DNA of 64,000 nt from Sphingobacterium sp. UBA2700 (GTDB lineage: Bacteria > Bacteroidota > Bacteroidia > Sphingobacteriales > Sphingobacteriaceae), in the NCBI GenBank assembly GCA_002354335.1, contig DELI01000025.1, positions 1 through 64,000 on the forward strand, given 5' to 3'. Below, piece by piece: positions 42,483 to 51,095 of the stretch (position 1 is the stretch's first letter; each line of letters begins with the position of its first letter). The notes below the pieces were generated by a model. The model was not told where the DNA came from. It was given only the letters and a program-made list of their open reading frames with translations, and searched no databases. The position numbers and the translations under genes are program-made.

Positions 42483-45400
42483 TTATTTGTTTTGATTTTC
42501 AATCCATTGGCGAGCATTAACAAATGCTTCCAACCAAGGCGTTACTTCGTCCTGACGTCCTTCCGGGTAGTTTGCCCAGTTCCATTGGAAAGTCGAACGT
42601 TCGATGTGTGGCATAGTCACTAAGTGGCGACCAGTTTTATCACACATCATTGCAGTGTTGAAGTCAGAACCGTTAGGGTTATGCGGATACTGATCATAAG
42701 CATACTTCGCTACGATGTTATATTGATCTTCTGATTGTGGAAGATTGAATTTTCCTTCACCATGTGAAATCCATACCCCTAAAGTACTTCCTGCTAATGT
42801 TGACAACATAATCGAATTGTTCTCTTGCACTTTCACGGATACAAAGTTCGATTCGTGTTTCTGCGAGTCGTTGTGTAGCATCTTGCCATGAACCTCATGT
42901 TCTGGGTTGATCAATTCCAACTCCATGAACAATTGGCAACCATTACAGATACCAACAGATAAGGTATCTGGGCGAGCAAAGAATTTATCCAATGCTGTCT
43001 TTGCTTTCTCATTGTATAAGAATGCACCAGCCCATCCTTTTGCCGAACCCAATACGTCTGAGTTGGAGAAACCTCCAACAGCTCCAATAAATTGGATATC
43101 TTCTAAAGTCTCGCGTCCGCTGATTAAGTCGGTCATATGCACGTCCTTCACGTCAAAGCCTGCTAAATACATCGCATTTGCCATTTCACGCTCTGAATTA
43201 GAACCCTTCTCGCGAATGATAGCTGCTTTCGGGCGTGCCTTGTTTCCATCAATCGCAGGTTTCTTACCATCAAAATGCGATGGGAAAGTAAATTGCAACG
43301 GTTGGTTTTTATAGTTGTCGAAACGTGCTTGCGCTGTTCCGTTCTTGGACTGTTTCTGATCTAAAAGGAAAGAAGTTTTGAACCAAGTATCGCGGGTCTC
43401 CGCAACATCGAATGCGAAAGTGTCCGCATTGTTTTTGATGTTTATAGAAGTACCTTCAATAGCTTGTCCGATCTTCACTGCATCAATCTGCGCCTCTGCC
43501 ATAGCTTTTTCAAATACGGCATCGTCTTTTGCTTGAAGGACGATTGCAATATTTTCGTTGAATAAAGCTTTTACACTGTCTTGCTCGTTCAATCCGCTTA
43601 GGTCGTAGTTTGCAGCAAGATTAACATCTGCAAAACACATCTCTAACAGAGTGGTAATTAAACCACCAGAACCGATATCATGACCCGCAGCAATTTGATC
43701 TTCTTGAATAAGGTCTTGAATGGTATTGAATGCGTTTTTGAAGAAATTGGCATCTTTTACAGTTGGTACTTCCGAACCGATCTTATTGTTGATCTGTGCA
43801 AAAGAAGAACCTCCTAATTTGAAGCCATCCTTCGAAAGGTTGATATAATAGATAGAACCTGCTTTTTTGTTCAAGGTAGGTTCAACTACTTTATTAATGT
43901 TTGTACAGTTACCTGCTGCAGAAATAATCACTGTTCCTGGCGCAATAACACTTTCTCCATTCGGATACTTCTGCTTCATCGACAAGGAGTCCTTACCCGT
44001 TGGGATATTGATGCCTAAAGCGATTGCAAAGTCAGAACAACCTTTTACCGCTTGGTACAAACGAGCGTCTTCGCCTTCGTTGTTACATGCCCACATCCAG
44101 TTAGCCGATAAGGAGATACCGCTTAATCCGTTTTTAATCGGAGCGAAGACAATGTTAGATAATGCCTCTGCAATTGCGTTTCTCGAACCTGCTACCGGAT
44201 CAACTAATGCCGTTAATGGCGAATGTCCTACCGTAGTAGCAATACCCTCAGTCGACTTATAATCCAGCGCCATCACGCCCACATTGTTCAACGGTAATTG
44301 CAATGGACCAGTACATTGTTGCTTCGCAACACGTCCGCCCACACAACGGTCAACTTTATTGGTTAACCAGTCTTTTGCAGCTACGGCTTCCAATTGCAGC
44401 ACTTGATTTAAATATGCAGGGATTTGATCTGCGGAGTAAGATAGGTCAGCATACTTGCGCTCCACTTTCTTATCGTTCATGATGGTCTTTGGCGATGATC
44501 CAAAGAAATCCTCTAACGCGTAGTCCATTGGTTTCACACCGGTAATCGCTGATTCGAAAGTAAAGCGATGATCGTTTGTCACATCACCTACAGCATACAT
44601 AGGAGCGCGTTCGCGATCAGCAACATCTTTTAACTTCTGAATATCTTCCTGCGCAATAACCAATCCCATACGTTCCTGAGATTCATTACCAATAATTTCT
44701 TTTGCTGATAAAGTTGGGTCTCCAACTGGAAGTTTATCAAGATCGATTAAACCACCCGTATCTTCTACTAATTCAGATAAACAGTTTAAGTGTCCACCAG
44801 CACCGTGATCATGGATGGATACAATCGGGTTATGATCGGACTCCACAAATGCACGGATAGCATTCGCAGCACGCTTCTGCATCTCAGGGTTTGAACGTTG
44901 AATCGCATTCAACTCGATACCTGATCCGAAAGCGCCAGTATCTGCTGAAGACACCGCTGCACCGCCCATACCGATGCGGTAGTTTTCACCACCTAGGATA
45001 ACGATCTTGTCGCCAGCCTCTGGTTGATGTTTTTTCGCTTGGTCTAATTTCCCATAGCCAATACCACCAGCTTGCATGATCACCTTATCGTATCCTAATT
45101 TACGGCCATCTTCCTCATGTTCGAAAGTCAATACGGAACCTGTAATCAATGGCTGTCCGAATTTGTTTCCGAAGTCCGAAGCTCCATTTGATGCTTTGAT
45201 CAAGATGTCCATTGGCGTTTGGTAAAGCCATTTACGCTCTTCCATTCCGTTTTCCCATGGTCTATCTGCCAATAAACGAGAATAAGCCGTCATGTAGATT
45301 GCTGTACCTGCTAAAGGCAATGCACCTTGACCACCAGCTAAACGGTCGCGGATTTCACCGCCAGAACCCGTCGCTGCGCCTGAGAAAGGCTCAACAGTGG

Positions 45401-46157
45401 TAGGGAAGTTATGTGTTTCTGCTTTTACAGAGATAACCGAGTCAAACTCTTTCTCTTCGTAGAAGTCAGGTTTATCACCTGATTTAGGTGCAAACTGTGT
45501 AACTCGTGGCCCCTTGACAAAAGCCACGTTGTCTTTATAGGCAGAAACAATATCGTTAGGATTTGTCTCTGATGTCTTTTTGATCAATTTGAATAGGGAA
45601 GTAGGTTGCTCTTCGCCATCGATAATGAATGTGCCATTAAAGATCTTGTGGCGGCAATGCTCCGAGTTTGCTTGTGAGAAAGCAAACACTTCCGAGTCGG
45701 TTAACTTACGACCGATCTTTTCGGAAAGATTGTTTAGATAATCTACTTCTTCCGGGCTTAATGCTAAGCCTTCAGATTTGTTGTAAGCTGCTATATCATC
45801 GATATCCAAGATAGGTTCTGGTGTGATATTGATGGTAAACATATCTTGTGTCAATGCGCTATACTTTTGAGAGATCATAGGATCGAACTCATGGAATTCC
45901 GCATCAACTGCTTGAAACTCTTCGATACGAATAATACCTTCAATGCCCATGTTTTGAGTAATCTCTACAGCGTTAGTACTCCATGGAGTAACCATAGCAG
46001 CGCGAGGCCCTACATAGTAGTCATTTAAAGTTTGATCGTCTAGTTTGTTAGCATTTCCAAAAAGCCAGTTTAGTTTAGCGATATCCTCGGTAGAAAGGTC
46101 TTTCTGGGTTTGAACAGCATATACTGTGTTCGATTGGTTCACGAAGAAATGAATCAT
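42483..46157 (-). CDS. purL: Phosphoribosylformylglycinamidine synthase (single-chain PurL)
   Basis: A 1224-residue single-chain enzyme of purine synthesis, converting FGAR to FGAM with glutamine and ATP. The order is an N-terminal PurS-like domain, linker (LSEKIGRKLTDSEVFAFSQANSEHCRHKIF with the SEHCRH motif), two AIR-synthase lobes (VKAETHNFPTTVEPFSGAATG; IPTGKDSLSMK), and a C-terminal glutaminase (VGICNGCQLF with the nucleophile Cys, and PHIERSTFQ with the catalytic His). Length is usual. Upstream is a TAACTTTG -7 element (minus strand, 46202-46195). Confidence 0.97.
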   Translation of the reverse strand: MIHFFVNQSNTVYAVQTQKDLSTEDIAKLNWLFGNANKLDDQTLNDYYVGPRAAMVTPWSTNAVEITQNMGIEGIIRIEEFQAVDAEFHEFDPMISQKYSALTQDMFTINITPEPILDIDDIAAYNKSEGLALSPEEVDYLNNLSEKIGRKLTDSEVFAFSQANSEHCRHKIFNGTFIIDGEEQPTSLFKLIKKTSETNPNDIVSAYKDNVAFVKGPRVTQFAPKSGDKPDFYEEKEFDSVISVKAETHNFPTTVEPFSGAATGSGGEIRDRLAGGQGALPLAGTAIYMTAYSRLLADRPWENGMEERKWLYQTPMDILIKASNGASDFGNKFGQPLITGSVLTFEHEEDGRKLGYDKVIMQAGGIGYGKLDQAKKHQPEAGDKIVILGGENYRIGMGGAAVSSADTGAFGSGIELNAIQRSNPEMQKRAANAIRAFVESDHNPIVSIHDHGAGGHLNCLSELVEDTGGLIDLDKLPVGDPTLSAKEIIGNESQERMGLVIAQEDIQKLKDVADRERAPMYAVGDVTNDHRFTFESAITGVKPMDYALEDFFGSSPKTIMNDKKVERKYADLSYSADQIPAYLNQVLQLEAVAAKDWLTNKVDRCVGGRVAKQQCTGPLQLPLNNVGVMALDYKSTEGIATTVGHSPLTALVDPVAGSRNAIAEALSNIVFAPIKNGLSGISLSANWMWACNNEGEDARLYQAVKGCSDFAIALGINIPTGKDSLSMKQKYPNGESVIAPGTVIISAAGNCTNINKVVEPTLNKKAGSIYYINLSKDGFKLGGSSFAQINNKIGSEVPTVKDANFFKNAFNTIQDLIQEDQIAAGHDIGSGGLITTLLEMCFADVNLAANYDLSGLNEQDSVKALFNENIAIVLQAKDDAVFEKAMAEAQIDAVKIGQAIEGTSINIKNNADTFAFDVAETRDTWFKTSFLLDQKQSKNGTAQARFDNYKNQPLQFTFPSHFDGKKPAIDGNKARPKAAIIREKGSNSEREMANAMYLAGFDVKDVHMTDLISGRETLEDIQFIGAVGGFSNSDVLGSAKGWAGAFLYNEKAKTALDKFFARPDTLSVGICNGCQLFMELELINPEHEVHGKMLHNDSQKHESNFVSVKVQENNSIMLSTLAGSTLGVWISHGEGKFNLPQSEDQYNIVAKYAYDQYPHNPNGSDFNTAMMCDKTGRHLVTMPHIERSTFQWNWANYPEGRQDEVTPWLEAFVNARQWIENQNK

Positions 46158-46315
46158 TATGAAAGTGAATTTTGAACGTCCTTCAATTAAAGCACAAAGT
46201 TACATATTATTTTATCAATATGATGCTGAGGGTAGGGAACTTTTTGCCTATCAAAGTGCTTTTTTTACGGTAATCGGACGATAGTCCAACGATGTGATTT
46301 TTAGATTCAAAATAG

Positions 46316-46323
46316 TACATTTG
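46316..46323 (+). promoter_or_regulatory. Promoter -7 element of the YbbR gene
   Basis: TACATTTG ends 4 bases before the ATG at 46328. A transcript starting 5 to 7 bases downstream would begin at or just after that ATG, so translation may be leaderless or start at the second ATG (46334). Confidence 0.45.
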
Positions 46324-46327
46324 TAAA

Positions 46328-47275
46328 ATGGCGATGAGGCGAATCAGTAAAGTGCAAAGACGTAAATTATCTATTTTTTTACGATGCATTCTTATTTCAT
46401 TTCTAGCGTGGACACTATTTGCTATCTCTAGCGACTACACCTTTTCAAAGAAGGCGAGCATGTCCTACGTGAATCTGCCGGAAAACAAAGCCTTTCACCC
46501 CCTGCAATCAGACACTGTTACGGTTAAATTGAAGATGACAGGATGGAAAGTCCTGATGGAGCGTATTCGTCCCGATACGGCGAAGATCCAAGTAGATTTG
46601 AGCGGATTGAAAACCAGAAACTTTATCGTTTTTGGAAGTCAGATAGGCTTTATCAACAGGCAGTTTCGCCAGGAGGAGCAGGTTGTTGCTGTATCTCCCG
46701 ATACCCTTTACTTCGATTTCTCTAAACAAACCCAGCGCAAGGTTCCTGTTAAGGCGGTGCATAGTCTAACTTTTCAGAAACAATATGGCATCATTGGCGC
46801 AACCAAAGCTAGCCCTGAATATGTTACCATCACTGGACCTTTAGAAGATGTTGCCAGCATTGAATACTTAGAGACGGATACCATCAAAGGAAAAGATGTC
46901 AATACCGATGTCCGTACGGTTGCTTATCTAAATAAGCAGCAGCGGACCAATATTACCATTTATCCAACATTCTCTGAGATTGTCATTCCTGTTGGAGAAA
47001 TCACGGAGAAGGTGATCGAATTACCGATAAAGGTGGAGAATGGAAAGCAATACACTTCTGTTCGTATCCTGCCGGGTAAGGTGAAAGCGACCATTCTCGT
47101 TGCGGTAAAAGACTATAATAAATGGACATCTCGAGATTTTGAAGCCGTGGTAGATTTAGAGGCCTGGAAGGATCATAGTGTAGAGAGCCTACCGGTCATA
47201 CTAACTAAGGTTCCCGAATTCTGTCAGGTGCTGAGTATAGAACCTCAAAATGTTGATTTCTTTGTTCGAAAATAA
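46328..47275 (+). CDS. YbbR-like domain protein (CdaR-like)
   Basis: A 315-residue protein with one N-terminal membrane helix and repeated YbbR beta domains (VKLKMTGWKVLMERIRPDTAKIQVDLSG at about 58; SPEYVTITGPLEDVASIEYL at about 160). YbbR/CdaR regulates the diadenylate cyclase CdaA in Firmicutes, but no cdaA lies here, so that role is only a family analogy. Its last base is 1 base from the coaE ATG, indicating one transcript with coaE and the exonuclease. Confidence 0.85.
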   Translation: MAMRRISKVQRRKLSIFLRCILISFLAWTLFAISSDYTFSKKASMSYVNLPENKAFHPLQSDTVTVKLKMTGWKVLMERIRPDTAKIQVDLSGLKTRNFIVFGSQIGFINRQFRQEEQVVAVSPDTLYFDFSKQTQRKVPVKAVHSLTFQKQYGIIGATKASPEYVTITGPLEDVASIEYLETDTIKGKDVNTDVRTVAYLNKQQRTNITIYPTFSEIVIPVGEITEKVIELPIKVENGKQYTSVRILPGKVKATILVAVKDYNKWTSRDFEAVVDLEAWKDHSVESLPVILTKVPEFCQVLSIEPQNVDFFVRK

Positions 47276-47276
47276 G

Positions 47277-47867
47277 ATGGGATTAAAGATTGGAATTACC
47301 GGTGGCATAGGTGTCGGCAAAAGCATTGTAACGAAGCTTTTTAAAGTTCTTGGTATAGCAACCTATGACGCGGACAGGGAAGCAAAGGACATCATGATCA
47401 AAAGTGATGATGTTAGGAAAGCGCTGATTGAGACTTTTGGCGAAGAGGTTTATTTCGAAGATGGTTCTCTAAACCGTGCTTGGTTGTCATCCCGTGTTTT
47501 TAAGGATGAGGCAGAACTCAAAAAACTAAATGCCATCGTGCATCCTGCGGTGATTAAGGCTGCGGATGATTGGGCAGCAGCGCAAGAAGGTCCTTATAGC
47601 TTAAAAGAAGCGGCTTTATTGTTCGAGAGCGGCTCATACAAAAGTTTAGATTATTGTATCCTGGTAAGCTCGCCTGAGGATGTTCGCATACAACGCGTAA
47701 TGGAGCGCGACATGGTGAGCGAGGAAGAGGTTCGTCACAGAATGAGCAAACAGATGCCAGAAAAAGAAAAGGAGGCATTGGCCGACTTTATGATATTTAA
47801 CGATGATCAGCACAGCTTAATTGAACAAGTGATGTTGCTTCATCAACAATTCTTATCGAGTAAATAG
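47277..47867 (+). CDS. coaE: Dephospho-CoA kinase
   Basis: A 196-residue P-loop kinase that phosphorylates dephospho-CoA, the last step of CoA synthesis. The start MGLKIGITGGIGVGKS carries the P-loop, followed by DADREAKD and the lid segment near ERDMVSEEEVRHRM. The ATG at 47277 is chosen because it follows the YbbR stop by 1 base; the frame is open further up inside that gene. Confidence 0.95.
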   Translation: MGLKIGITGGIGVGKSIVTKLFKVLGIATYDADREAKDIMIKSDDVRKALIETFGEEVYFEDGSLNRAWLSSRVFKDEAELKKLNAIVHPAVIKAADDWAAAQEGPYSLKEAALLFESGSYKSLDYCILVSSPEDVRIQRVMERDMVSEEEVRHRMSKQMPEKEKEALADFMIFNDDQHSLIEQVMLLHQQFLSSK

Positions 47868-47871
47868 CTGT

Positions 47872-48843
47872 ATGGCTGAAATAATTGAAGATTTTCTAGT
47901 AAAAAGAGATAAAGGTTACTACTGTGCTTATGGCGACTTTTATGTAGATCCCCTGTACCCAGTGCAACGAGCGGTGGTATCCCATGCACATGGTGACCAT
48001 GCAAGTCCCGGGCATCGGGAAATCTACTGCACTAAAGCCACAGCGGCTTTTATGCAGGTCCGTTATCCAAAACAACCAATACAATCCTACCGTGTTTTTG
48101 ACTTCGAAGAGGGCTTCAATATCAATGGGGTAGAGATTGTATTTATTCCTGCCGGGCATATATTGGGTTCTGCACAGTTACTGATGGCTTACAAAGGCGT
48201 TAGATACCTCTATACCGGCGATTATAAACTGCAGGAGGATCCAACTTGTGAGCCCATCAAGATCATCGAAGCGGATGTATTGATAACCGAGACCACCTTC
48301 GCTGATCCGAATGTGAAGCATCCAGATCCAAAAGAGGAGATATTGAAATTGGATGTCCCAAGCAATATCATGCTGGGTTGTTACTCGCTCGGAAAGGCAC
48401 AGCGCATTACCGCCTTGATGAACCTTTATCTTCCCGATCGTGAAATCCTGGTGCATCATAGCATGCTGCCGCTTCATCGCATATACGATAGCTATGCAAA
48501 TTTCCCGATGAAATATGCATTATATAACAGGAAGTCGATGAAAGGGGATGAAAAAAACAAGGTATATTTAGTGCCGCCATTAACGTTCAATAGCTATAGA
48601 CGGGCAAAAAACGTGGTACGTGTGTTTGCGTCGGGCTGGGCAAGATTACAGGCTAGTAATGATATTAGTTTATATCTCTCGGACCATGTTGATTGGCAAG
48701 ATATATTGACCTTTGTTAGTGCTGTTAAACCTAAGGCAATCTGGACCTTACATGGCGACGGTCGTCAGCTGCATGCACATTTGTCAGAAAATTTAATAAT
48801 TCGCGACATATTCGAGCAAACATATAGACCTGATTATTGTTAG
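47872..48843 (+). CDS. MBL-fold exonuclease-like protein
   Basis: A 323-residue metallo-beta-lactamase-fold protein with the metal motif SHAHGDH, then GHILGSAQ, YTGDYK and a late metal/CASP-like block (WTLHGDGRQ). It resembles the ligase-associated exonucleases and RNA 3'-processing enzymes. No DNA ligase or helicase is adjacent here, so that operon is absent. It starts 4 bases after coaE. Confidence 0.82.
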   Translation: MAEIIEDFLVKRDKGYYCAYGDFYVDPLYPVQRAVVSHAHGDHASPGHREIYCTKATAAFMQVRYPKQPIQSYRVFDFEEGFNINGVEIVFIPAGHILGSAQLLMAYKGVRYLYTGDYKLQEDPTCEPIKIIEADVLITETTFADPNVKHPDPKEEILKLDVPSNIMLGCYSLGKAQRITALMNLYLPDREILVHHSMLPLHRIYDSYANFPMKYALYNRKSMKGDEKNKVYLVPPLTFNSYRRAKNVVRVFASGWARLQASNDISLYLSDHVDWQDILTFVSAVKPKAIWTLHGDGRQLHAHLSENLIIRDIFEQTYRPDYC

Positions 48844-48875
48844 TTAATAAATACTAACAATAATAGGAGAGCTAT

Positions 48876-48992
48876 ATGAACAAATTCTTTAGAGCATTAA
48901 TTGCAGGATGGGGAGCCAAAAAGATGGGCTTAGGATGTTTCGGAACCATCATTGTCTTTATTATTATCTATTACCTTTTAGGATATTTGTAG
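48876..48992 (+). CDS. 38-aa membrane peptide, probably conserved
   Basis: A 38-codon frame encoding a basic amphipathic start with GWGAKKMGLGCFG, then one hydrophobic helix ending in LLGYL. AGGAGA ends 5 bases before the ATG, an unusually good ribosome-binding site for this genome. I recall similar GWGAKK peptides in Bacteroidota, but their role is unknown to me. It lies 32 bases after the exonuclease and may share its transcript. Confidence 0.65.
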   Translation: MNKFFRALIAGWGAKKMGLGCFGTIIVFIIIYYLLGYL

Positions 48993-49057
48993 GCGACAAA
49001 ATTTTCAATCCTTCGACAAGTTTAAAAGATTTTGCCGGGGATTGATTAAGACAAAAA

Positions 49058-49082
49058 ATGGCTAGTTGATTTGACTAGCCAT
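49058..49082 (-). terminator. Probable terminator downstream of the sulfatase
   Basis: ATGGCTAG (49058-49065) pairs with CTAGCCAT (49075-49082); on the minus strand TTTTTTG follows. It is 165 bases past the sulfatase stop. The gap between also holds a short dyad around AGAAGGGCCTTCT at about 49186. Confidence 0.55.
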
Positions 49083-49246
49083 CCCTATAAAACTAATACC
49101 CGAGCGGGTCAACATGAAACAAGCCTTGCGTCAGGCTGTTTACCAAATTTAACTATTCGATCTTGAGTACCTTGGTCTAAAGAAGAAGGGCCTTCTTACC
49201 GTATATTGAGATCTAAGTTACCTAAATCCTAAGCCTTCCGAAATAC

Positions 49247-50659
49247 CTATTGTTGGGTATTTTTCTTCAATAATGGGAATATTTCGCTCTCGCTATGCTG
49301 CTCTTCAATAAGCTTTAACATCTTTTTAGCCAGTTTAGTGTTTTGCACGGGTTTCTTTTCCTGAGGATCCCTCTTTAAATCATATAACTCGTAATAACTA
49401 TTTTCTGGGTCCTTAACTTTGAATTTAATCAATTTATAATTTTTATATCGGACAGCTTGGCGACCGCCATCTTCATGAAATTCCCAATATAGATGCTTGT
49501 GCTTTTGTTGTCTACCCTGATTTAGCAAGGAAGGAAGTAAGGAGATGCCGTCGGTTTGCTCCCTTCTGCCGTGCTTCGTTAAGTCCTGGACTGTCGGTAG
49601 GATATCCCAAAATGCCCCGATATGTTCGGTCGTTGTCCCGGCAGGTATGTGGCCCTTCCAACTAACCAGTAAGGGGGTGCGGATGCCGCCCTCGTATAGA
49701 TCTCGCTTATAGCCTCGAAAACCAGCCGTGCTGTTGAAAAAGTCGGGATCTGCGCCACCTTCACGATGTGCGCCATTGTCGCTGCTGAATATAATAATTG
49801 TATTCTCTAAAAGACCTAATCGGTCTAGCTTGTCAATAATCTCCCCGACATAATGATCCATGCGACTAACCATCGCTGCATAGGTTGCTCTAGGTTTTTC
49901 AACGGGGGCATAGCCCGCGATGGTTGCTTTAGGGCCATAATCATTGCCATGATGTGCTTTTTCTTCAAAGGCATGCTCATATTTTTTATAAAACTCATCT
50001 TCCGGACCCGCTAGCTCGGCATGGGGGAGGACCGTAGGAACGAATAGGAAAAAGGGCTGCTCCTTATTACGGTCGATAAAAGCTAGGGTTTGTTCCTGAA
50101 TCAATGCAGGCGCATAGATGGCCTTTTTTGATAAGTCATTGCCCTTCAACTCTACGCGCTGATTGTTATGCCATAGATGTGTGGGATAGTAACGATGCGA
50201 TTGTCGCTGGCAATTATAGCCGAAAAATTCGTCAAAACCCTTGCGATTGGGGTCGCCACTGCTGCCCACCATGCCCAATCCCCATTTTCCAAAAGCGCCT
50301 GTTTGGTAGCCTTGTTCGTGTAATATCATCGCGAAGGTGCGTATGCTGTCTGCTAGTGGTTCCTGGCCTTCAGGTTCTATTTCCTTATTCCCCCGAATAT
50401 GGGTGTGTCCAGTGTGCTGACCGGTCAACAGAGCCGATCTTGACGGGGCACATACCGATGTGCCAGCATAGAATTGGGTAAAGCGCATGCCCGAAGCTGC
50501 GAGTTTATCCAGATTCGGTGTGCTGATTTTTTGCTGTTTATAACTGCCTAAGTCGCCAATCCCTAAGTCATCGGCAAGGATGAAAACGATATTGGGCTTC
50601 TGATTTTGAGCATGAAGTTGAAAGGTAACAAGAAAAAGTAGGGTTAGGAGACGTTTCAT
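49247..50659 (-). CDS. Arylsulfatase-type sulfatase
   Basis: A 470-residue secreted sulfatase. It starts with the signal peptide MKRLLTLLFLVTFQLHAQ; the open frame extends further, into a tRNA gene, and that part is rejected. The catalytic motif CAPSRSALLTG supplies the Cys that becomes formylglycine. Further alkaline-phosphatase-superfamily motifs are ADDLGIGDLG and SSDNGAHREGG. A sulfatase-modifying enzyme must exist elsewhere. Its substrate, perhaps a sulfated glycan, is not indicated. Confidence 0.9.
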   Translation of the reverse strand: MKRLLTLLFLVTFQLHAQNQKPNIVFILADDLGIGDLGSYKQQKISTPNLDKLAASGMRFTQFYAGTSVCAPSRSALLTGQHTGHTHIRGNKEIEPEGQEPLADSIRTFAMILHEQGYQTGAFGKWGLGMVGSSGDPNRKGFDEFFGYNCQRQSHRYYPTHLWHNNQRVELKGNDLSKKAIYAPALIQEQTLAFIDRNKEQPFFLFVPTVLPHAELAGPEDEFYKKYEHAFEEKAHHGNDYGPKATIAGYAPVEKPRATYAAMVSRMDHYVGEIIDKLDRLGLLENTIIIFSSDNGAHREGGADPDFFNSTAGFRGYKRDLYEGGIRTPLLVSWKGHIPAGTTTEHIGAFWDILPTVQDLTKHGRREQTDGISLLPSLLNQGRQQKHKHLYWEFHEDGGRQAVRYKNYKLIKFKVKDPENSYYELYDLKRDPQEKKPVQNTKLAKKMLKLIEEQHSESEIFPLLKKNTQQ

Positions 50660-50684
50660 AAAGGCAAGATAGGCAAAAAGGCAT

Positions 50685-50717
50685 AAAAAAAACCCAATCG
50701 GATGAGATTGGGGTTTT
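50685..50717 (-). terminator. Terminator of the tRNA-Phe genes
   Basis: CCCAATC (50693-50699) and GATTGGG (50706-50712) form a stem extended by A-T pairs. On the minus strand the run TTTTTTTT follows. It lies between the tRNA and the sulfatase start. Confidence 0.8.
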
Positions 50718-50720
50718 CTG

Positions 50721-50793
50721 TGGTGCCAGCTGGATTCGAACCAGCGACACAAGGATTTTCAGTCCTTTGCTCTACCAACTGAGCTATGGCACC
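50721..50793 (-). tRNA. tRNA-Phe (anticodon GAA), copy 1
   Basis: The cloverleaf has acceptor GGTGCCA with TGGCACC, anticodon stem AAGGA/TCCTT with loop CTGAAAA (anticodon GAA) and T arm TGGTTCGAATCCA. No CCA is encoded. It is identical to the copy 44 bp away. Confidence 0.95.
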
Positions 50794-50837
50794 TTTTCAA
50801 GTTTTTGTTTGGAATCTGTTACTTGTCAGATTTTTCG

Positions 50838-50910
50838 TGGTGCCAGCTGGATTCGAACCAGCGACACAAGGATTTTCAGTCCTTTGCTCTACCAACTGAG
50901 CTATGGCACC
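50838..50910 (-). tRNA. tRNA-Phe (anticodon GAA), copy 2
   Basis: Identical in all 73 bases to the gene at 50721-50793 and in the same orientation. It is the promoter-proximal copy. The two are probably transcribed together as a dimeric precursor. Confidence 0.95.
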
Positions 50911-51049
50911 TTTTATTGCACTTCCGTTACCGAACTTGCGTTGCAAATGTACCGTCTTTTTTCGAATTCTAAAACTTTTGCACTAATATTTTTAAACCTT
51001 TTTAGCAAATGGTTGATTTTGATTGAGATAAAATTACATCAAATAAACA

Positions 51050-51078
51050 TTGGTATTCCCCATTTTACGGTATCTTTG
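51050..51078 (+). promoter_or_regulatory. Promoter of mnmA
   Basis: TTG (51050-51052), 18 bases, and TATCTTTG (51071-51078). It gives a leader of about 12 bases to the mnmA ATG. Confidence 0.7.
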
Positions 51079-51095
51079 CACTTCAATAAAATAGT

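Noticed and set aside
42907..43314. Long plus-strand frame opposite purL, with a similar one at 43867-44262.
   Set aside because: Antisense to an intact, well-conserved gene; no recognisable motif or start signal.
46207..46389. 60-residue minus-strand frame upstream of purL.
   Set aside because: It overlaps the YbbR start antisense and covers the purL promoter region; no support.
50660..50752. A longer N-terminus for the sulfatase (31 extra residues).
   Set aside because: It would be read from the tRNA-Phe gene and its terminator, and the signal peptide begins at 50659.
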